A stretch of 64,000 bases of DNA from Rahnella woolbedingensis (GCF_003602095.1 NZ_RAHH01000009.1:1-64000), one strand, 5' to 3'. Counted from the stretch's first letter, positions 30,317 through 43,166 are shown. Program-made: numbers and translations. The notes: generated by a model not told the origin, from the letters alone.

Positions 30317-30946
30317 ATGAGCTATATCGTTGCATTGACCGGAGGTATCGGGAGTGGAAAAAGTACCGTTGCCGAAAGTTTTGCCCGCCACGGTGTGAGC
30401 ATTGTCGATGCTGATATTATTGCCCGTCAGGTGGTTGCGCCGGGGGAACCTGCGCTAAAACAGCTCCATCAGCGATTTGGTCACGAAATTATTCTTGCGG
30501 ATGGCTCACTGAACCGCCCGGCTCTGCGGGAGCGCATTTTCAGTTATCCGCCTGATAAAGAATGGGTTAACCACTTACTGCATCCGATTATTCATGCCAG
30601 AACACAGCAGCTTTTTGCACAGGCTGATACGCCCTATGTGCTCTGGGTGGTGCCATTGCTTATCGAAAATGGATTACAGACGCGGGTAAATCGCGTACTG
30701 GTAGTAGATATTGAGCCTCAGATTCAGCTTTCACGCACCATGCTTCGTGACGGAATTAGTCGGCAGCAGGCTGAAAATATTATTGCTGCGCAGGTCACTC
30801 GTGAAAAACGGCTGGCCTGTGCGGATGACATCATTGATAACAGCGGTGACCCGAAATCTATCGAACCGCGTGTTGCCTTATTACATCGCCGCTATCTGGA
30901 ATTTGCGGCATCAGTAAACAGACAGGATATTGCCAAGCATGACTGA
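30317..30946 (+). CDS. coaE: Dephospho-CoA kinase
   Basis: Last step of coenzyme A synthesis, phosphorylating the 3'-OH of dephospho-CoA. The 209-residue P-loop kinase has GGIGSGKST at residues 9-17, DADIIARQV, the LID segment and the HPIIHART motif. It starts a plus-strand run with zapD (8-nt overlap) and yacG. The 241-nt gap before it separates it from guaC. Confidence 0.95.
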   Translation: MSYIVALTGGIGSGKSTVAESFARHGVSIVDADIIARQVVAPGEPALKQLHQRFGHEIILADGSLNRPALRERIFSYPPDKEWVNHLLHPIIHARTQQLFAQADTPYVLWVVPLLIENGLQTRVNRVLVVDIEPQIQLSRTMLRDGISRQQAENIIAAQVTREKRLACADDIIDNSGDPKSIEPRVALLHRRYLEFAASVNRQDIAKHD

Positions 30947-31691
30947 TGTAGCTGCAACCGTTCTTTTTGAACATCCATTGAATGAGAAGATGCGCACCTG
31001 GCTGCGTATCGAGTTTTTGTTGCAACAGATGCACTCTAATTCGCAAATCACTTCGATTGCTTCTGCCCTGTTATTTTTCCGAACCGCATCCGATTTGCTC
31101 GACGTTCTGGAGCGCGGAGAAGTCCGTACTGATCTACTGAAAGAGCTGGAACGCCAGCAACAAAAATTATCTCAGTGGAAAGACGTTCCGGGCGTGGACC
31201 TGTCAAGAATTGACGGACTGCGTGCCGACCTCAAACAGTGTGCGACCGTGCTGATGAAAGCCCCGCGTATCGGACAGGCGCTGAAGGAAGATCGCCTGAT
31301 TGCCCTGGTCCGCCAGCGTCTGAGCATTCCGGGTGGCTGCTGTAGTTTTGATCTTCCGACGCTGCATATCTGGCTGCATCTGGCTCAGTCCCTGCGTGAC
31401 AGTGAAGTACAAAACTGGCTCGAAACGCTGGCCCCGCTGAATAACTCGCTCACAATGGTTCTCGATCTGATCCGCCAGTCCGGCGTGTTTCGTAATCAGA
31501 TCAGCCTGAATGGATTTTTCCAGGACAACGCCGAAGGCGCAGATCTGTTACGATTGCGCCTCTCGATGGAAAACCAACTTTATCCGCAAGTATCCGGGCA
31601 TAAAACCCGTTATGCCATTCGCTTTTTACCCCTGGACAGCGAACATGGCGTGGTTCCCGCGCGACTGAATTTCGAACTTGCCTGCTGCTAG
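30939..31691 (+). CDS. zapD: Cell division protein ZapD
   Basis: Cytoplasmic protein that crosslinks FtsZ filaments and helps form the Z-ring. The 250-residue product follows E. coli ZapD from [23 protein letters not shown] through [22 protein letters not shown] to the terminal FELACC. The ATG at 30939 overlaps the coaE stop region by 8 nt; an ATG three codons earlier is possible but adds only MPS. Confidence 0.95.
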   Translation: MTDVAATVLFEHPLNEKMRTWLRIEFLLQQMHSNSQITSIASALLFFRTASDLLDVLERGEVRTDLLKELERQQQKLSQWKDVPGVDLSRIDGLRADLKQCATVLMKAPRIGQALKEDRLIALVRQRLSIPGGCCSFDLPTLHIWLHLAQSLRDSEVQNWLETLAPLNNSLTMVLDLIRQSGVFRNQISLNGFFQDNAEGADLLRLRLSMENQLYPQVSGHKTRYAIRFLPLDSEHGVVPARLNFELACC

Positions 31692-31700
31692 GAGTTGCAA

Positions 31701-31898
31701 ATGAATCCTGAAATTATTGAAGTAAATTGCCCGACGTGTGGCAAAACGGTGGTGTGGGGCGAGCAAAGCCCTTTCCGCCCTTTTTGTTGCAAGCGCTGCC
31801 AGTTGATTGATCTCGGTGAATGGGCCGATGAAGAGAAACGCATCCCGAGCAAAGGCGATGTGAATGATCTGGATGACTGGAGCGAAGAAGAGATTTAA
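31701..31898 (+). CDS. yacG: DNA gyrase inhibitor YacG
   Basis: Small 65-residue zinc protein that inhibits gyrase by binding GyrB. The four cysteines of the zinc site are present (NCPTCGKT and FCCKRCQ), followed by the acidic tail DDWSEEE. SD GGAG lies 6 nt before the ATG at 31701; a TTG two codons earlier is less likely. Last gene of the coaE-zapD-yacG run. Confidence 0.95.
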   Translation: MNPEIIEVNCPTCGKTVVWGEQSPFRPFCCKRCQLIDLGEWADEEKRIPSKGDVNDLDDWSEEEI

Positions 31899-31913
31899 GT
31901 CAGAAACGGGCAT

Positions 31914-31941
31914 GGAAAAAGGGGCTTTGCCCCCTTTTTTG
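31914..31941. terminator. Bidirectional terminator between yacG and mutT
   Basis: AAAAAGGGG (31916-31924) pairs with CCCCTTTTT (31931-31939), with T-runs on both strands. It serves yacG (plus) and mutT (minus), which converge. Confidence 0.9.
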
Positions 31942-31963
31942 TGTCTTTAAATTCAACATGTTA

Positions 31964-32362
31964 TCAGTACTGATTGTTTTTTAGGGCAGTAACGATGACT
32001 TCGTTAGCCACAGGAAACTCTTCCTCTTTCAAATCAGACTGCGCAACCCAGCGCTTGGGCTGTCCTTCTTTGCCATAAGGTTCACCCTGCCACTCTTCTA
32101 CCATGAAGAAATACAAAGTGATGATACGGTCAGGGAAACGATGCTCCAGCGTTTTCAACAGCACCGGGGACTTTGCATCTATGCCAACTTCTTCCTGCAA
32201 CTCGCGGATCACCGCTTGTTCTGGCGTTTCACCTGCTTCGATTTTTCCGCCGGGAAACTCCCAAAAACCTGCCATGTGCGATGACGCATCGCGCTGAGTA
32301 ATAAAGATTTCTTTCCGAGCATTACGAATAATGCCGACTGAGATATTCAGTTGATTGAGCAT
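31964..32362 (-). CDS. mutT: 8-oxo-dGTP diphosphatase MutT
   Basis: Removes oxidised dGTP from the nucleotide pool and so prevents A:T to C:G transversions. The 132-residue product has an intact Nudix box (GKIEAGETPEQAVIRELQEEVGI, residues 39-61, with the catalytic glutamates of REXXEE). The ATG at 32362 has an AGGTGG SD 8 nt upstream and gives the family start; a GTG four codons earlier is possible. Located between yacG and secA as in E. coli. Confidence 0.93.
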   Translation of the reverse strand: MLNQLNISVGIIRNARKEIFITQRDASSHMAGFWEFPGGKIEAGETPEQAVIRELQEEVGIDAKSPVLLKTLEHRFPDRIITLYFFMVEEWQGEPYGKEGQPKRWVAQSDLKEEEFPVANEVIVTALKNNQY

Positions 32363-32423
32363 CACAATATCCACCTATCCGCTGACTGCAAAGACTGTCC
32401 TGTACGAACTTTTAGACAAAATT

Positions 32424-32446
32424 AAAGGCGGTGATTAGCCGCCTTT
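32424..32446 (-). terminator. Terminator of secA
   Basis: AAAGGCGG (32424-32431) pairs with CCGCCTTT (32439-32446); on the minus strand TTTAATTTTG follows. It lies about 30 nt past the secA stop. Confidence 0.75.
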
Positions 32447-32476
32447 AAGATTAACACGATGACTTAGCCTGAGATC

Positions 32477-35194
32477 TTACTTTTGCAGGCGGCCATGGCA
32501 TTGTTTGTATTTCTTACCGGAACCGCACGGACAGAGATCGTTACGTCCCACTTTGCGTTCACCAGATGCTGCCAGACGCGCCGCTTCGGCCACTTCGATT
32601 TCCTGCTGATCCTGATGGCTCAGGTGCTGCTGACGCGCCAGACGCTCAGCTTCTTCACGACGCTGAAGCTCCATCGCTTCAACTTCTTCAGGCATACGCA
32701 CCTGAACTTTGCTCAGCACGCTGACCACTTCATATTTCAGGGATTCCAGCATCGCAGCAAACATCGCGAAGGATTCACGTTTGTATTCCTGCTTAGGATC
32801 CTTTTGCGCGTAGCCGCGTAAGTGGATGCCCTGGCGCAGGTAATCCATCGCTGCCAGATGCTCTTTCCACAGGGAATCGAGGGTCTGCAACATCACGCCT
32901 TTCTCGAAGTTACGCATCATTTCAGCGCCAACGACTTCTTCTTTACGGGCGTAAGATTCTTTCGCGAGCTCCATGATACGTTCGCGCAGGGTTTCTTCAT
33001 GCAGTTCTGGCTCTTTATCCAGCCACTCTGAAATCGGCATTTCCAGCTCGAAATCGTTCTTCAGGCGCTCTTCCAGACCTTTCACGTCCCACATTTCTTC
33101 CAGAGACTGTGGCGGAATGTAGCTGTCGATAGTCACTTTGAACACATCTTCGCGGATGCTGGTGATGGTTTCGCTCACATCAGACACGTCCAGCAGTTCG
33201 TTACGCTGACTATAGATCGCACGACGCTGATCGCTCGCCACATCATCATATTCCAGCAATTGCTTACGAATATCGAAGTTACGGCTTTCAACTTTACGCT
33301 GAGCGTTGGCAATCGCTTTGGTCACCCAAGGATGCTCAATCGCTTCGCCTGGTTTCATACCCAGTTTGCGCATCATGCTTGATACACGGTCAGAGGCGAA
33401 GATACGCATCAGGGCATCTTCCATTGACAGGTAGAAGCGAGATGAACCGGCATCACCCTGACGACCCGCACGGCCGCGCAGCTGGTTATCGATACGGCGT
33501 GATTCGTGACGCTCAGTACCAATGATGTGCAAACCACCTGAAGCCAGAACCGCGTCGTGGCGGATCTGCCATGCGGCTTTAATTTCAGCGATTTTCTCGT
33601 CGGTGACTTCTTCGCCCAGGTTTTCAACTTCAACCTGCCAGCTGCCACCCAGTACGATATCGGTACCACGACCCGCCATGTTGGTGGCGATGGTGACCGC
33701 GCTTGGCTGACCCGCCTGAGCAACAATGTCTGCTTCTTTGGCGTGGAACTTGGCGTTCAGAACGCTATGCGCGATGCCCGCTTTCGTCAGTTCGTTAGAA
33801 ACCACTTCTGATTTTTCAATCGAGATGGTACCGACCAGAACCGGCTGACCGTTCGCGGTACACTGACGGATATCTTCGATAATCGCGCCAATTTTTTCCA
33901 TCTCAGTCATGTACACCAGGTCGGCCATATCTTTACGCACCATAGGGCGGTTAGTTGGCACAACAATGGTATCCAGTTTGTAGATAGAGCTGAATTCGAA
34001 CGCTTCGGTGTCCGCAGTACCGGTCATACCGGCCAGTTTTTCATACAGACGGAAGTAGTTCTGGAAGGTGATCGAAGCCAGCGTCTGGTTTTCGTTCTGA
34101 ATTTCAACGCCTTCTTTGGCTTCCACAGCCTGATGCAGACCGTCAGACCAGCGACGACCTTGCATGGTACGGCCGGTGTGTTCATCGACGATGATAACTT
34201 CACCGTCTTTCACGATGTAATCGACATCGCGGGTGAACAGTACGTGCGCGCGCAGTGCCGCAGTCACGTGGTGCATCAGCATGATGTTGGTCGGGGAATA
34301 CAAAGATTCGCCTTCTTCCATAATGCCTGCTTCAACCAGCATTTCTTCGATAAGTACCAGACCACGTTCGGTCAGGTGAACCTGACGCGCTTTCTCATCC
34401 ACAGAGAAGTGGCCTTCACCCTGGAAGGTGTCGGAATCTTCTTTTTCCTGACGGATCAGTTTAGGGATCAGTTTGTCCACGCGGGTGTACATTTCTGAGC
34501 TGTCTTCAGCCGGGCCGGAGATGATCAGCGGAGTACGTGCTTCATCGATCAGGATGGAGTCAACCTCATCCACCAGCGCGTAGTGCAGTTTGCGCTGAAC
34601 ACGTTCTTCAGGGCTAAACGCCATGTTGTCGCGCAGGTAGTCAAAGCCGTATTCGTTGTTTGTACCGTAGGTGATGTCAGCAGCGTAAGCCGCGCGCTTA
34701 GCCGGTGAAGGCATACCAGGCAAGTTGATGCCGATGCTCAGGCCAAGGAATTCAAACAACGGACGGTTATTTTCGGCGTCACGCTGGGCTAAGTAGTCGT
34801 TGACGGTAACGACGTGAACGCCCTTACCGCTCAGTGCGTTCAGGTAGGCTGGCAGCGTTGCGGTCAGCGTTTTACCTTCACCAGTACGCATTTCCGCGAT
34901 GCAACGTTCGTTCAGTACCATACCGCCGAGTAACTGCACGTCAAAGTGGCGCATACCGAATACACGTTTGCTGGATTCACGAACCACGGCAAAAGCTTCC
35001 GGGATCAGGGTTTCCAGTACTTCACCTTTAGCCAGACGCTCACGGAATTCGTTGGTTTTCGCTTGCAGTTGCTCATCCGTCAACTTTTGAACTTCAGGTT
35101 CCATGCGGTTGATCAGGTCAACAACTTTACGCATGCGACGCAGTGTACGATCGTTACGGCTACCAAAAACTTTGGTCAATAATTTGATTAACAT
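32477..35194 (-). CDS. secA: Preprotein translocase ATPase SecA
   Basis: Motor of the Sec pathway that pushes preproteins through SecYEG. The 905-residue product has DEAD-motor motifs ([20 protein letters not shown] with Walker [22 protein letters not shown] with Walker [18 protein letters not shown]), the preprotein crosslinking and helical scaffold regions, and a C-terminal zinc finger [14 protein letters not shown] that binds SecB and lipids. The ATG at 35194 gives the conserved [21 protein letters not shown]; an upstream in-frame start would add 13 residues. secM lies 80 nt upstream and is expected to control secA translation. Confidence 0.97.
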   Translation of the reverse strand: MLIKLLTKVFGSRNDRTLRRMRKVVDLINRMEPEVQKLTDEQLQAKTNEFRERLAKGEVLETLIPEAFAVVRESSKRVFGMRHFDVQLLGGMVLNERCIAEMRTGEGKTLTATLPAYLNALSGKGVHVVTVNDYLAQRDAENNRPLFEFLGLSIGINLPGMPSPAKRAAYAADITYGTNNEYGFDYLRDNMAFSPEERVQRKLHYALVDEVDSILIDEARTPLIISGPAEDSSEMYTRVDKLIPKLIRQEKEDSDTFQGEGHFSVDEKARQVHLTERGLVLIEEMLVEAGIMEEGESLYSPTNIMLMHHVTAALRAHVLFTRDVDYIVKDGEVIIVDEHTGRTMQGRRWSDGLHQAVEAKEGVEIQNENQTLASITFQNYFRLYEKLAGMTGTADTEAFEFSSIYKLDTIVVPTNRPMVRKDMADLVYMTEMEKIGAIIEDIRQCTANGQPVLVGTISIEKSEVVSNELTKAGIAHSVLNAKFHAKEADIVAQAGQPSAVTIATNMAGRGTDIVLGGSWQVEVENLGEEVTDEKIAEIKAAWQIRHDAVLASGGLHIIGTERHESRRIDNQLRGRAGRQGDAGSSRFYLSMEDALMRIFASDRVSSMMRKLGMKPGEAIEHPWVTKAIANAQRKVESRNFDIRKQLLEYDDVASDQRRAIYSQRNELLDVSDVSETITSIREDVFKVTIDSYIPPQSLEEMWDVKGLEERLKNDFELEMPISEWLDKEPELHEETLRERIMELAKESYARKEEVVGAEMMRNFEKGVMLQTLDSLWKEHLAAMDYLRQGIHLRGYAQKDPKQEYKRESFAMFAAMLESLKYEVVSVLSKVQVRMPEEVEAMELQRREEAERLARQQHLSHQDQQEIEVAEAARLAASGERKVGRNDLCPCGSGKKYKQCHGRLQK

Positions 35195-35274
35195 TATGCT
35201 TAATATCTCTTGGAGACCACGTAAAATGGCCACTAATTTATTGATTTATAGATAGAGTTTAAAATTACAGTCTG

Positions 35275-35802
35275 TTAAATCAGGGAGGTTGGGCCCGCAC
35301 GGATGCCTTGCACCTGTGCTAACCACAGGCCAGTCTGGTGCGGTAAGTAGAAGGTTAGAAAAGGTTGTTGCGTCTGACGGATGATAACCGGTGGTTTGGA
35401 TTCATGGGTCAGTAAAGCATTCAGAGTAACCAGCAGAGCCAGTTGCTGAACGTGTAATGGTCCGGCTTCTTCAGCCACCACTTCCGGCGCGGCAACGGTG
35501 TAAACTACCTGCGGAGCCAGAGCAAAAGAGAGATGACGGATGACTGTGCGCAACGCATGTTGCTGCCAGTAATCCACACCGAAAGACGGGCGGCGATTCG
35601 CCTGGAGCAATGCAAGATTACTCAGCCCTGTACTACCGATGTTAAGACGGTTTAGACTTGAGGACGTATTGGGAACCGCAGGCAGTTCCGTTTGCGACAG
35701 GTTCGTTGACACGCCAAGGCTCGCCGCGACCATCCCCAAAAGGAGATGCGGCCAAAAATACCTTCTGCCAAATTGTCGCCAACGATTTAGAATACCAATC
35801 AC
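35275..35802 (-). CDS. secM: SecM, secretion monitor with translational arrest peptide
   Basis: Regulatory nascent chain: the ribosome stalls near its C-terminus unless SecA pulls on it, and stalling exposes the secA ribosome-binding site. The 175-residue protein has the long N-terminal signal ([15 protein letters not shown]), the conserved middle block [22 protein letters not shown] and the arrest end [12 protein letters not shown] (W160-P171). Compared with the E. coli motif FxxxxWIxxxxGIRAGP, the first Phe is His155 and the Ile after Trp is Leu161. It is the first gene before secA on the minus strand; its start lies only 26 nt from the divergent DciA-like gene. Confidence 0.92.
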   Translation of the reverse strand: MIGILNRWRQFGRRYFWPHLLLGMVAASLGVSTNLSQTELPAVPNTSSSLNRLNIGSTGLSNLALLQANRRPSFGVDYWQQHALRTVIRHLSFALAPQVVYTVAAPEVVAEEAGPLHVQQLALLVTLNALLTHESKPPVIIRQTQQPFLTFYLPHQTGLWLAQVQGIRAGPTSLI

Positions 35803-35828
35803 AAGTTTACAATCCGCCGGAGCCCGTC

Positions 35829-36353
35829 ATGCGCGATAGTCGCCCACAATTATTAGATATCCTGTTCGATGACGCCTCTTCCACTGAGCAAAGCCCGCTG
35901 CGTATTGTTCAACAGCGTGCGGCGGCGTTATTAAAACTCAACCGCGCAGTGAAAGGTCTGTTACCAACGCCCATGCAACCATGGTGTCGTGTCGGTAATT
36001 ATCGACAGGGTGTTTTAGTGCTCGAGATTGCTAATGCCAGCTGGATGATGCGATTACGCTATGAACAGCCTGCATTACTCTCTGCACTTCGAGCGCAAAT
36101 TCTACCATCATTGTCATCAATCGACATCAGGATTAATCCTTCGCTCATGGCGAAAATGGAAAATGCTTCGCAGATTGCGATTAAAAATCAAGCGATCGCT
36201 TCACAATCCATGCCGGTCAGACATTTGAGTGCGCAAAGTGCTGAGGAATTAAGAGGACTGGCGAGCCGTAGCCCGGAAAAACTGAGGAAGGCATTAGAAC
36301 GACTGGCTGGGTTAGCCGGAGAGGGTGCCAAAACAACCAGTCGTAATAAGTAA
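35829..36353 (+). CDS. DUF721/DciA-family protein
   Basis: A 174-residue protein whose central block (LKLNRAVKGLLPTPMQPWCRVGNYRQGVLVLEIANASWMMRLRY, residues 37-80, then LLSALRAQILPSLSSIDIRI) fits the DUF721 KH-like domain of DciA, the ancestral loader or operator of the DnaB helicase. The C-terminal part is Ser/Ala-rich with a basic end. E. coli lacks this gene at this place and uses DnaC instead. The ATG at 35829 has SD GGAG 6 nt upstream. It faces lpxC with 12 nt between stop codons and diverges from secM. Confidence 0.8.
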   Translation: MRDSRPQLLDILFDDASSTEQSPLRIVQQRAAALLKLNRAVKGLLPTPMQPWCRVGNYRQGVLVLEIANASWMMRLRYEQPALLSALRAQILPSLSSIDIRINPSLMAKMENASQIAIKNQAIASQSMPVRHLSAQSAEELRGLASRSPEKLRKALERLAGLAGEGAKTTSRNK

Positions 36354-36365
36354 TACGAGTATCGA

Positions 36366-37319
<954 letters not shown>

Positions 37320-37382
37320 CTAAGCATACCTTAAGGTCGGCGGGACAGTTTAGCACAAAGAGCGGAGATCCTACAATTCGGA

Positions 37383-38537
37383 CTAGTCTGCCTGCTTACG
37401 CAGGAAGGCCGGGATGTCCAGATAGTCGGGCTCTTTATTAGATTGCGCGCTTTGATCATTGACCACTTTAGCAGCGGGTTTCGTTTCCTGCGGCAGCGGA
37501 GACATCCCGTGCTGCTGGTAACGATGATCCATCACTGGCTGGGCGGCTGGCTTATTGGTCACCAAAGTGATCTCAGGACGTTTATCCATGCCGATACCGG
37601 TCGCTACCACGGTGACGCGCAATTCGTCATTCATTTCCGGGTCAAGGGAAGTACCGATAACCACGGTCGCGTTGTCAGAGGCGAAAGCACGGATAGTGTT
37701 ACCCACAGTTTCGAACTCATCCAGACGCAGGTCGAAGCCAGCGGTGATGTTGACCAGAACGCCGCGAGCGCCTGACAGGTCGATATCTTCCAGCAACGGG
37801 CTGGAGATCGCCATTTCAGCCGCTTCTTCAGCACGGTCTTCACCACATGCCACGCCGGAACCCATCATGGCATAACCCATTTCGGACATTACGGTGCGCA
37901 CGTCAGCGAAGTCGACGTTCATCAGACCCGGACGGGTGATCAGCTCTGCAATACCCTGCACGGCGCCTTTGAGGACGTCGTTGGCCGCACCGAAAGCGTC
38001 CAGCAGAGAGATACCGCGACCCAGAACTTTTAACAGCTTGTCGTTCGGGATAGTGATCAGGGAGTCCACATGTTTGGACAGTTCAGCGATACCCTGCTCC
38101 GCGAATGCCATGCGTTTTTTGCCTTCGAAATTAAAAGGCTTAGTCACCACAGCAACGGTCAGAATACCTAAATCTTTTGCTACTTCAGCAACCACTGGCG
38201 CTGCACCGGTACCGGTACCGCCGCCCATGCCCGCTGCGATAAAGACCATGTCCGCACCTTCAAGCGCAGCGCGCAGGGCTTCACGGTCTTCTTCTGCAGA
38301 ATTGCGACCCACTTCCGGGTTCGCACCAGCACCCAGACCTTTGGTAATACCACTACCGATCTGAATAGTCTGGCCTACTGCCGTTTTACGTAACGCCTGA
38401 GCGTCGGTGTTAACGGCGAAGAATTCAACACCTTCGATGCGCTCGCGCACCATGTGTTCGACAGCGTTGCCGCCGCCACCGCCGACGCCGATGACTTTAA
38501 TCACCGCGTCATTGGTCAGTTCCATAGGTTCAAACAT
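37383..38537 (-). CDS. ftsZ: Cell division GTPase FtsZ
   Basis: Tubulin-like GTPase that forms the Z-ring. The 384-residue protein has the GTP motif [20 protein letters not shown], the T7 synergy loop [11 protein letters not shown], a variable linker and the conserved C-terminal peptide [14 protein letters not shown], which binds FtsA, ZipA and MinC. Last gene of the dcw cluster; ftsA ends 71 nt upstream. Confidence 0.98.
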   Translation of the reverse strand: MFEPMELTNDAVIKVIGVGGGGGNAVEHMVRERIEGVEFFAVNTDAQALRKTAVGQTIQIGSGITKGLGAGANPEVGRNSAEEDREALRAALEGADMVFIAAGMGGGTGTGAAPVVAEVAKDLGILTVAVVTKPFNFEGKKRMAFAEQGIAELSKHVDSLITIPNDKLLKVLGRGISLLDAFGAANDVLKGAVQGIAELITRPGLMNVDFADVRTVMSEMGYAMMGSGVACGEDRAEEAAEMAISSPLLEDIDLSGARGVLVNITAGFDLRLDEFETVGNTIRAFASDNATVVIGTSLDPEMNDELRVTVVATGIGMDKRPEITLVTNKPAAQPVMDHRYQQHGMSPLPQETKPAAKVVNDQSAQSNKEPDYLDIPAFLRKQAD

Positions 38538-38608
38538 AGTTTCTCTCCGTTTTGTGCCTGTCGCGTCGGGATCAAAAACCTTAACAGCATGATCCCGTTG
38601 TTAAACCA

Positions 38609-39865
38609 TTAAAACTCTTTTCTCAGCCAGCTGTTGATTCGTTTGAACCAGTTGCCCACTGAGGCGCGTTTTTCCACTTCGGCCTCACCACTCAGGTGAG
38701 ACTCCTTCCCGTAGTGCAGCAGCCCTACAGCCGTTGAGTAGTAAGGTTCCTGCGCATAATCTGTCAGCCCGGTGATGTTCAGGGGTTGCCCGATACGCAC
38801 CTGGGTATGGAATACCCGCTGCGCACAGGCTGCCAGACCATCAATTTGTGCTGCACCGCCTGTCAGAACAATACCCGCGGCCAGATGATGTTTTACGCCT
38901 TGCTGACGTAACTGCTCCTGCAATTGCAAAATTTCGTCGTTCACTAAATTCAGCAATTCTGTGTAGCGTGGCTCGATAACTTCAGCCAGTGTCTGACGTT
39001 GCAGACTGCGTGGTGGACGTCCACCTACGCTCGGCACTTCGACGTTTTCGTCTTTGCCGACAATCGATCCTAATGCACAACCGTGGCGAACTTTGATCGC
39101 TTCGGCGTCGGTCGGTGGTGTACCAAACGCATAAGCGATGTCGCTGGTGACCACGTTCCCTGCATAAGGGATGACCTTAGTATGACGTAGTGCGCCGCCG
39201 GTATAAACCGCGATATCCATGGTTCCACCACCAATATCGACCACACAGACACCTAATTCACGTTCATCTTCGGTCAGAACGGCATAACTGGCTGCCAGAC
39301 CGGCAAAAATAAGCTGGTCCACTTTTAAGCCGCAGCGTTCTACCGCTTTAACAATGTTCTTCGCCATGTCGTTATGGCAGGTGATCAGGTGAACTTTAGC
39401 CTGCATACGCACGCCGGAAAGTCCCACCGGATTTTTGATCCCTTCCTGATAATCGATGGCATATTCCTGAGGGATCACATGCAGAACCCGATGCTCGTCA
39501 CGCACGCGTACCGATTTTGCGGTATGCACCACGTTCTCTACATCTTCCTGCGTGACTTCCTCTTCTGAAATAGGAACCATCCCTATTTCATTCTGACAAC
39601 TGATATGTTTACCAGACAAAGCAAGGTAAACAGAGGAAATCTGGCAATCAGCCATCAGTTCAGCCTGATCGATGGCGCGCTGAACGCATTTCACCACCGA
39701 TTCCAGATCATTCACGCCACCCTTGTCCATGCCACGGGATGGGCAACTGCCCACGCCGATAATATTGACCATGCCATCGGGCAGAACTTCCCCCACCAAT
39801 GCGGCGACCTTTGCCGTACCGATCTCCAGCCCAACTACCAGTTTTCTGTCCGTCGACTTGATCAT
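38609..39865 (-). CDS. ftsA: Cell division protein FtsA
   Basis: Actin-like ATPase that tethers FtsZ to the membrane and signals to the septal synthase. The 418-residue product has the actin-fold nucleotide motifs ([17 protein letters not shown] near the start, [14 protein letters not shown] in the middle, [14 protein letters not shown]) and the C-terminal amphipathic membrane-targeting helix ([13 protein letters not shown]). Its start overlaps the ftsQ stop by 4 nt. Confidence 0.97.
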   Translation of the reverse strand: MIKSTDRKLVVGLEIGTAKVAALVGEVLPDGMVNIIGVGSCPSRGMDKGGVNDLESVVKCVQRAIDQAELMADCQISSVYLALSGKHISCQNEIGMVPISEEEVTQEDVENVVHTAKSVRVRDEHRVLHVIPQEYAIDYQEGIKNPVGLSGVRMQAKVHLITCHNDMAKNIVKAVERCGLKVDQLIFAGLAASYAVLTEDERELGVCVVDIGGGTMDIAVYTGGALRHTKVIPYAGNVVTSDIAYAFGTPPTDAEAIKVRHGCALGSIVGKDENVEVPSVGGRPPRSLQRQTLAEVIEPRYTELLNLVNDEILQLQEQLRQQGVKHHLAAGIVLTGGAAQIDGLAACAQRVFHTQVRIGQPLNITGLTDYAQEPYYSTAVGLLHYGKESHLSGEAEVEKRASVGNWFKRINSWLRKEF

Positions 39866-40698
39866 TGTTGTTTAGCCTGTGCCTGATTCTGTTGCTGATT
39901 ACTGTTTTGCTGGTCAATAAACTCTGGCGCCCAACCTACCGACGCACCGCTGTCATAACGTAAATCGACATAAGTGATGCGTTTCTTATCGGCATCTGCC
40001 TGTTGCTGGAATCGCGGGTAGAGCTCGATAAAACGTTGTAAACGTCCCATCCGGTCATCTCTTCCTAATTCCAGCCGGACGTCATTATCCAGAGTTAACT
40101 GCCACGAGTGACGCGCACTCATTGCCACTGCTTTCAACGTAAACTTACCGGCGGCCAGCGCCTGGCTCATTGTTTGAAAGCCCTGCAAAACATCCTGTTC
40201 GCTGCCTTCCGGACCGTAAAGCAACGGCATTTTCTGTTTGACCACACGCTCAGCGGGTATGCTGAAAGATTTGCCATCGGCATCCACCATATGCAAATCA
40301 TTCCAGTGTGCGACCGGCACATACTCCACCAGGTGTATCTTCAATTCATTCGGCCATTGCTTACGGACGCTGACCTGTTTTATCCAGGGTAAACGCTCAA
40401 TCTGCTGCTGAATGACGTTTACATCCTGCGTCATGAACGTTCCCGGAGCCCCTAAAGACAGGATCGCCTGACGAATATCATCGTTGGTCGTGTAATGACG
40501 GTCCCCTGTAACCACTAACTGGGACAACGGCAACCGGTTCGCATCCTGCATCCAGCCAACTACGGCCCACGCACTCCATAAAATCGTACCTACTACCAAC
40601 AACAGAAACACGATCCCTGCCAGCTGGCCACCGTTACTGCGACGGCCGTTGTTTTCGACCGTCTCACGCTCTCGGGTATTCAGGGCGGCTTGAGACAT
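39862..40698 (-). CDS. ftsQ: Cell division protein FtsQ
   Basis: Single-pass inner-membrane protein of the FtsQBL complex. The 278-residue product has a basic cytoplasmic tail, a membrane helix about residues 27-48 ([23 protein letters not shown]), the POTRA domain starting [24 protein letters not shown] and a beta domain. The end is Gln/Asn-rich ([16 protein letters not shown]). It lies 1 nt after ddlB. Confidence 0.95.
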   Translation of the reverse strand: MSQAALNTRERETVENNGRRSNGGQLAGIVFLLLVVGTILWSAWAVVGWMQDANRLPLSQLVVTGDRHYTTNDDIRQAILSLGAPGTFMTQDVNVIQQQIERLPWIKQVSVRKQWPNELKIHLVEYVPVAHWNDLHMVDADGKSFSIPAERVVKQKMPLLYGPEGSEQDVLQGFQTMSQALAAGKFTLKAVAMSARHSWQLTLDNDVRLELGRDDRMGRLQRFIELYPRFQQQADADKKRITYVDLRYDSGASVGWAPEFIDQQNSNQQQNQAQAKQQ

Positions 40699-40699
40699 A

Positions 40700-41620
40700 T
40701 CAGTTCGCCAGTGCCAGAATACGGGAAACGAGCTGCGGGAAACTTAACCCGGCGTGTTTGGCTGCCATCGGCACCAGACTGTGACTGGTCATGCCGGGCG
40801 ACGTATTCACTTCCAGCAGGTTAAAGCTGCCGTCGCTGTCTTGCATCACGTCAACACGTCCCCAGCCGCTGCAATCAAGCGCCTGATAGGCCTGTAATGC
40901 CAGCGCAGATAACTGTTGTTCCTGCTCCTGACTTAAACCGCTTGGGCAGAAATATTGTGTTTCATCAGACAGATATTTTGCCTGATAGTCATAAAATATT
41001 CCGGCTGGCTGAATGCGAATGGATGGCATCACTTCGTCACCCACGATGGCGACCGTGTATTCCGGGCCGCTCAGCCATTTTTCGATCAGTACGTTATCGT
41101 CATGACGGAAGCCTTCCTGCAGGGCTGGCAGCAACTCTTTTTCAGTTGTCACTTTGCTCATGCCGACGCTGGAACCTTCGCGGCTCGGTTTAACGATCAC
41201 CGGCAGACCTAATTGGGCGATTTTTGCCGCCAGAGCGCCCTGCCCTGCTTCTTCAATTTGTGAACGATGCAGTGTCACAAACGGGGCGACCGGTAAACCT
41301 AATGCCTGCCACACCAGCTTGGTGCGGAATTTATCCATGGTCAGCGCAGACGCCATCACGCCGCTGCCGGTATAAGGCAGGCCAATTTGTTCCAGTAAGC
41401 CCTGCAATGTACCGTCTTCGCCACCGCGACCGTGCAGTGCGATGAATACTTTGCTAAAGCCTTCTTGTTTAAGAAGCGCCACATTAAACGTTTTGGTATC
41501 GATACCGTGCGCATCAATGCCGGATTCACGTAAGCCAGCCAGCACCGCAGCGCCGGACTGTAATGACACATCGCGTTCTGCGGAAGTACCACCCAACAAT
41601 ACCGCTACTTTCTCAGACAT
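40700..41620 (-). CDS. ddlB: D-alanine--D-alanine ligase B
   Basis: ATP-grasp enzyme that makes the D-Ala-D-Ala dipeptide for MurF. The 306-residue product matches E. coli DdlB in length, with [47 protein letters not shown] and the Mg-binding [18 protein letters not shown] chose ATG 41620 over an in-frame GTG at 41632, which is part of the likely SD (AGGTG). It overlaps the murC stop by 8 nt. Confidence 0.96.
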   Translation of the reverse strand: MSEKVAVLLGGTSAERDVSLQSGAAVLAGLRESGIDAHGIDTKTFNVALLKQEGFSKVFIALHGRGGEDGTLQGLLEQIGLPYTGSGVMASALTMDKFRTKLVWQALGLPVAPFVTLHRSQIEEAGQGALAAKIAQLGLPVIVKPSREGSSVGMSKVTTEKELLPALQEGFRHDDNVLIEKWLSGPEYTVAIVGDEVMPSIRIQPAGIFYDYQAKYLSDETQYFCPSGLSQEQEQQLSALALQAYQALDCSGWGRVDVMQDSDGSFNLLEVNTSPGMTSHSLVPMAAKHAGLSFPQLVSRILALAN

Positions 41621-43100
41621 GATGTTCTTCACCTTTCTTTACTGGTTGCAGCTTTTGATCAGCCAATTTACGGGCCACTTTGCCGACATTACCGGCGCCC
41701 TGAACCAGAACTAAATCGTCACCTTCGAGGATCTGCGCCAGACTTTCCGGCACGGCTTCAATATCAGAAACCAAAATCGGATCCAGTTTCCCGCGTGCAC
41801 GGATGGTGCGGCACAGCGAGCGGCTGTCTGCTCCCGGGATTGGCGCTTCTCCGGCCGGATACACATCCAGCATGATCAGCACATCAACCTGAGACAACAC
41901 ATTGGCGAAATCGTCGTACAAATCACGGGTGCGCGTGTAACGGTGCGGCTGGAAAATCATCACCAGACGCTTGTTCGCCCAGCCAGCACGTGCCGCTTTG
42001 ATCGTCGCATCCACTTCCGTCGGGTGATGGCCGTAGTCATCAACCAGCATTGCGCTGCCGGTTTTGCCATTCACGTTATCCAGCGCATAGTCGCCCAGGA
42101 AATCGAAACGACGTCCTGTTCCCTGGAAACCTGCCAGTGCGCGAAGAATAGCGTCATCACTGATCCCCTCGTCTGACGCAACGGCCACGGCGGCTGCGGC
42201 ATTCAGGGCATTATGACGACCTGGCGCATTCAGCGTAACGCTGATGAGCGGCAAGTCCTGACGGCGGACGGTAAAGTGGCCCTGCGCGCCGACCTGACGG
42301 TAATTTTCGATAATCACATCGGCGTCTTCGCTGAAACCGTACGTCGTCATATGACGGCCAACGCGCGGGATCAGCTCGCGGATCACCGGATCATCAATGC
42401 ACATCACTGCACGTCCGTAGAATGGCAGGTTGTGCAGGAAATTAATGAACGTCTGCTTCAGGATTTCAAAGTCACCCTGATAAGTATCCATATGGTCCGC
42501 TTCGATGTTGGTCACAATCGCCACCATCGGTTGCAGATGCAGGAACGACGCATCACTTTCATCAGCTTCGGCAATCAGAAAACGGCTGGAACCCAGACGC
42601 GCATGTGTCCCCGCCGCTTTAACCAGTCCGCCGTTCACGAAAGTCGGATCCAGACCCGCTTCGGCATAAATACTGGTGACCATCGCCGTGGTCGTCGTTT
42701 TGCCGTGCGTACCTGCCACTGCGATACCGTGACGAAAACGCATCAGCTCAGCGAGCATTTCCGCGCGGCGGATCACAGGTATTCTCGCTTCGCGGGCGGC
42801 AACGATTTCCGGGTTATCGGAAGAAATCGCCGTCGATACCACGACTACGCTGGCATCCAGCACGTTCTCAGGGCGGTGATTAAAATAAATCGTCGCGCCC
42901 AAAGCCGTCAGTTGCTGTGTTACCGGATTCGGTGCCAGGTCAGACCCACTGATCTGATAGCCTTCGTTTGCCAACACTTCGGCGATACCACCCATGCCGG
43001 CACCACCGATGCCAACAAAGTGAATGTGCCGGACACGATGCATCTCGGGCACGAAGGTACGCAGTTTCGCCAATTGTTGTGTATTCACGTTTTTATTCAC
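41613..43100 (-). CDS. murC: UDP-N-acetylmuramate--L-alanine ligase
   Basis: Cytoplasmic ligase that adds the first amino acid to UDP-MurNAc. The 495-residue product has the Rossmann [17 protein letters not shown] motif for UDP-MurNAc, the Mur ligase P-loop [11 protein letters not shown], and the C-terminal domain beginning [14 protein letters not shown]. murG ends 66 nt upstream, the largest gap inside the mraZ-ftsA part of the cluster. Confidence 0.97.
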   Translation of the reverse strand: MNKNVNTQQLAKLRTFVPEMHRVRHIHFVGIGGAGMGGIAEVLANEGYQISGSDLAPNPVTQQLTALGATIYFNHRPENVLDASVVVVSTAISSDNPEIVAAREARIPVIRRAEMLAELMRFRHGIAVAGTHGKTTTTAMVTSIYAEAGLDPTFVNGGLVKAAGTHARLGSSRFLIAEADESDASFLHLQPMVAIVTNIEADHMDTYQGDFEILKQTFINFLHNLPFYGRAVMCIDDPVIRELIPRVGRHMTTYGFSEDADVIIENYRQVGAQGHFTVRRQDLPLISVTLNAPGRHNALNAAAAVAVASDEGISDDAILRALAGFQGTGRRFDFLGDYALDNVNGKTGSAMLVDDYGHHPTEVDATIKAARAGWANKRLVMIFQPHRYTRTRDLYDDFANVLSQVDVLIMLDVYPAGEAPIPGADSRSLCRTIRARGKLDPILVSDIEAVPESLAQILEGDDLVLVQGAGNVGKVARKLADQKLQPVKKGEEHHV

Positions 43101-43166
43101 TATTTCAGGTTACTGATTAATCCGTTTCTTACGGCTGGGACCACACACTGCGTGGCCCGTTCAATT

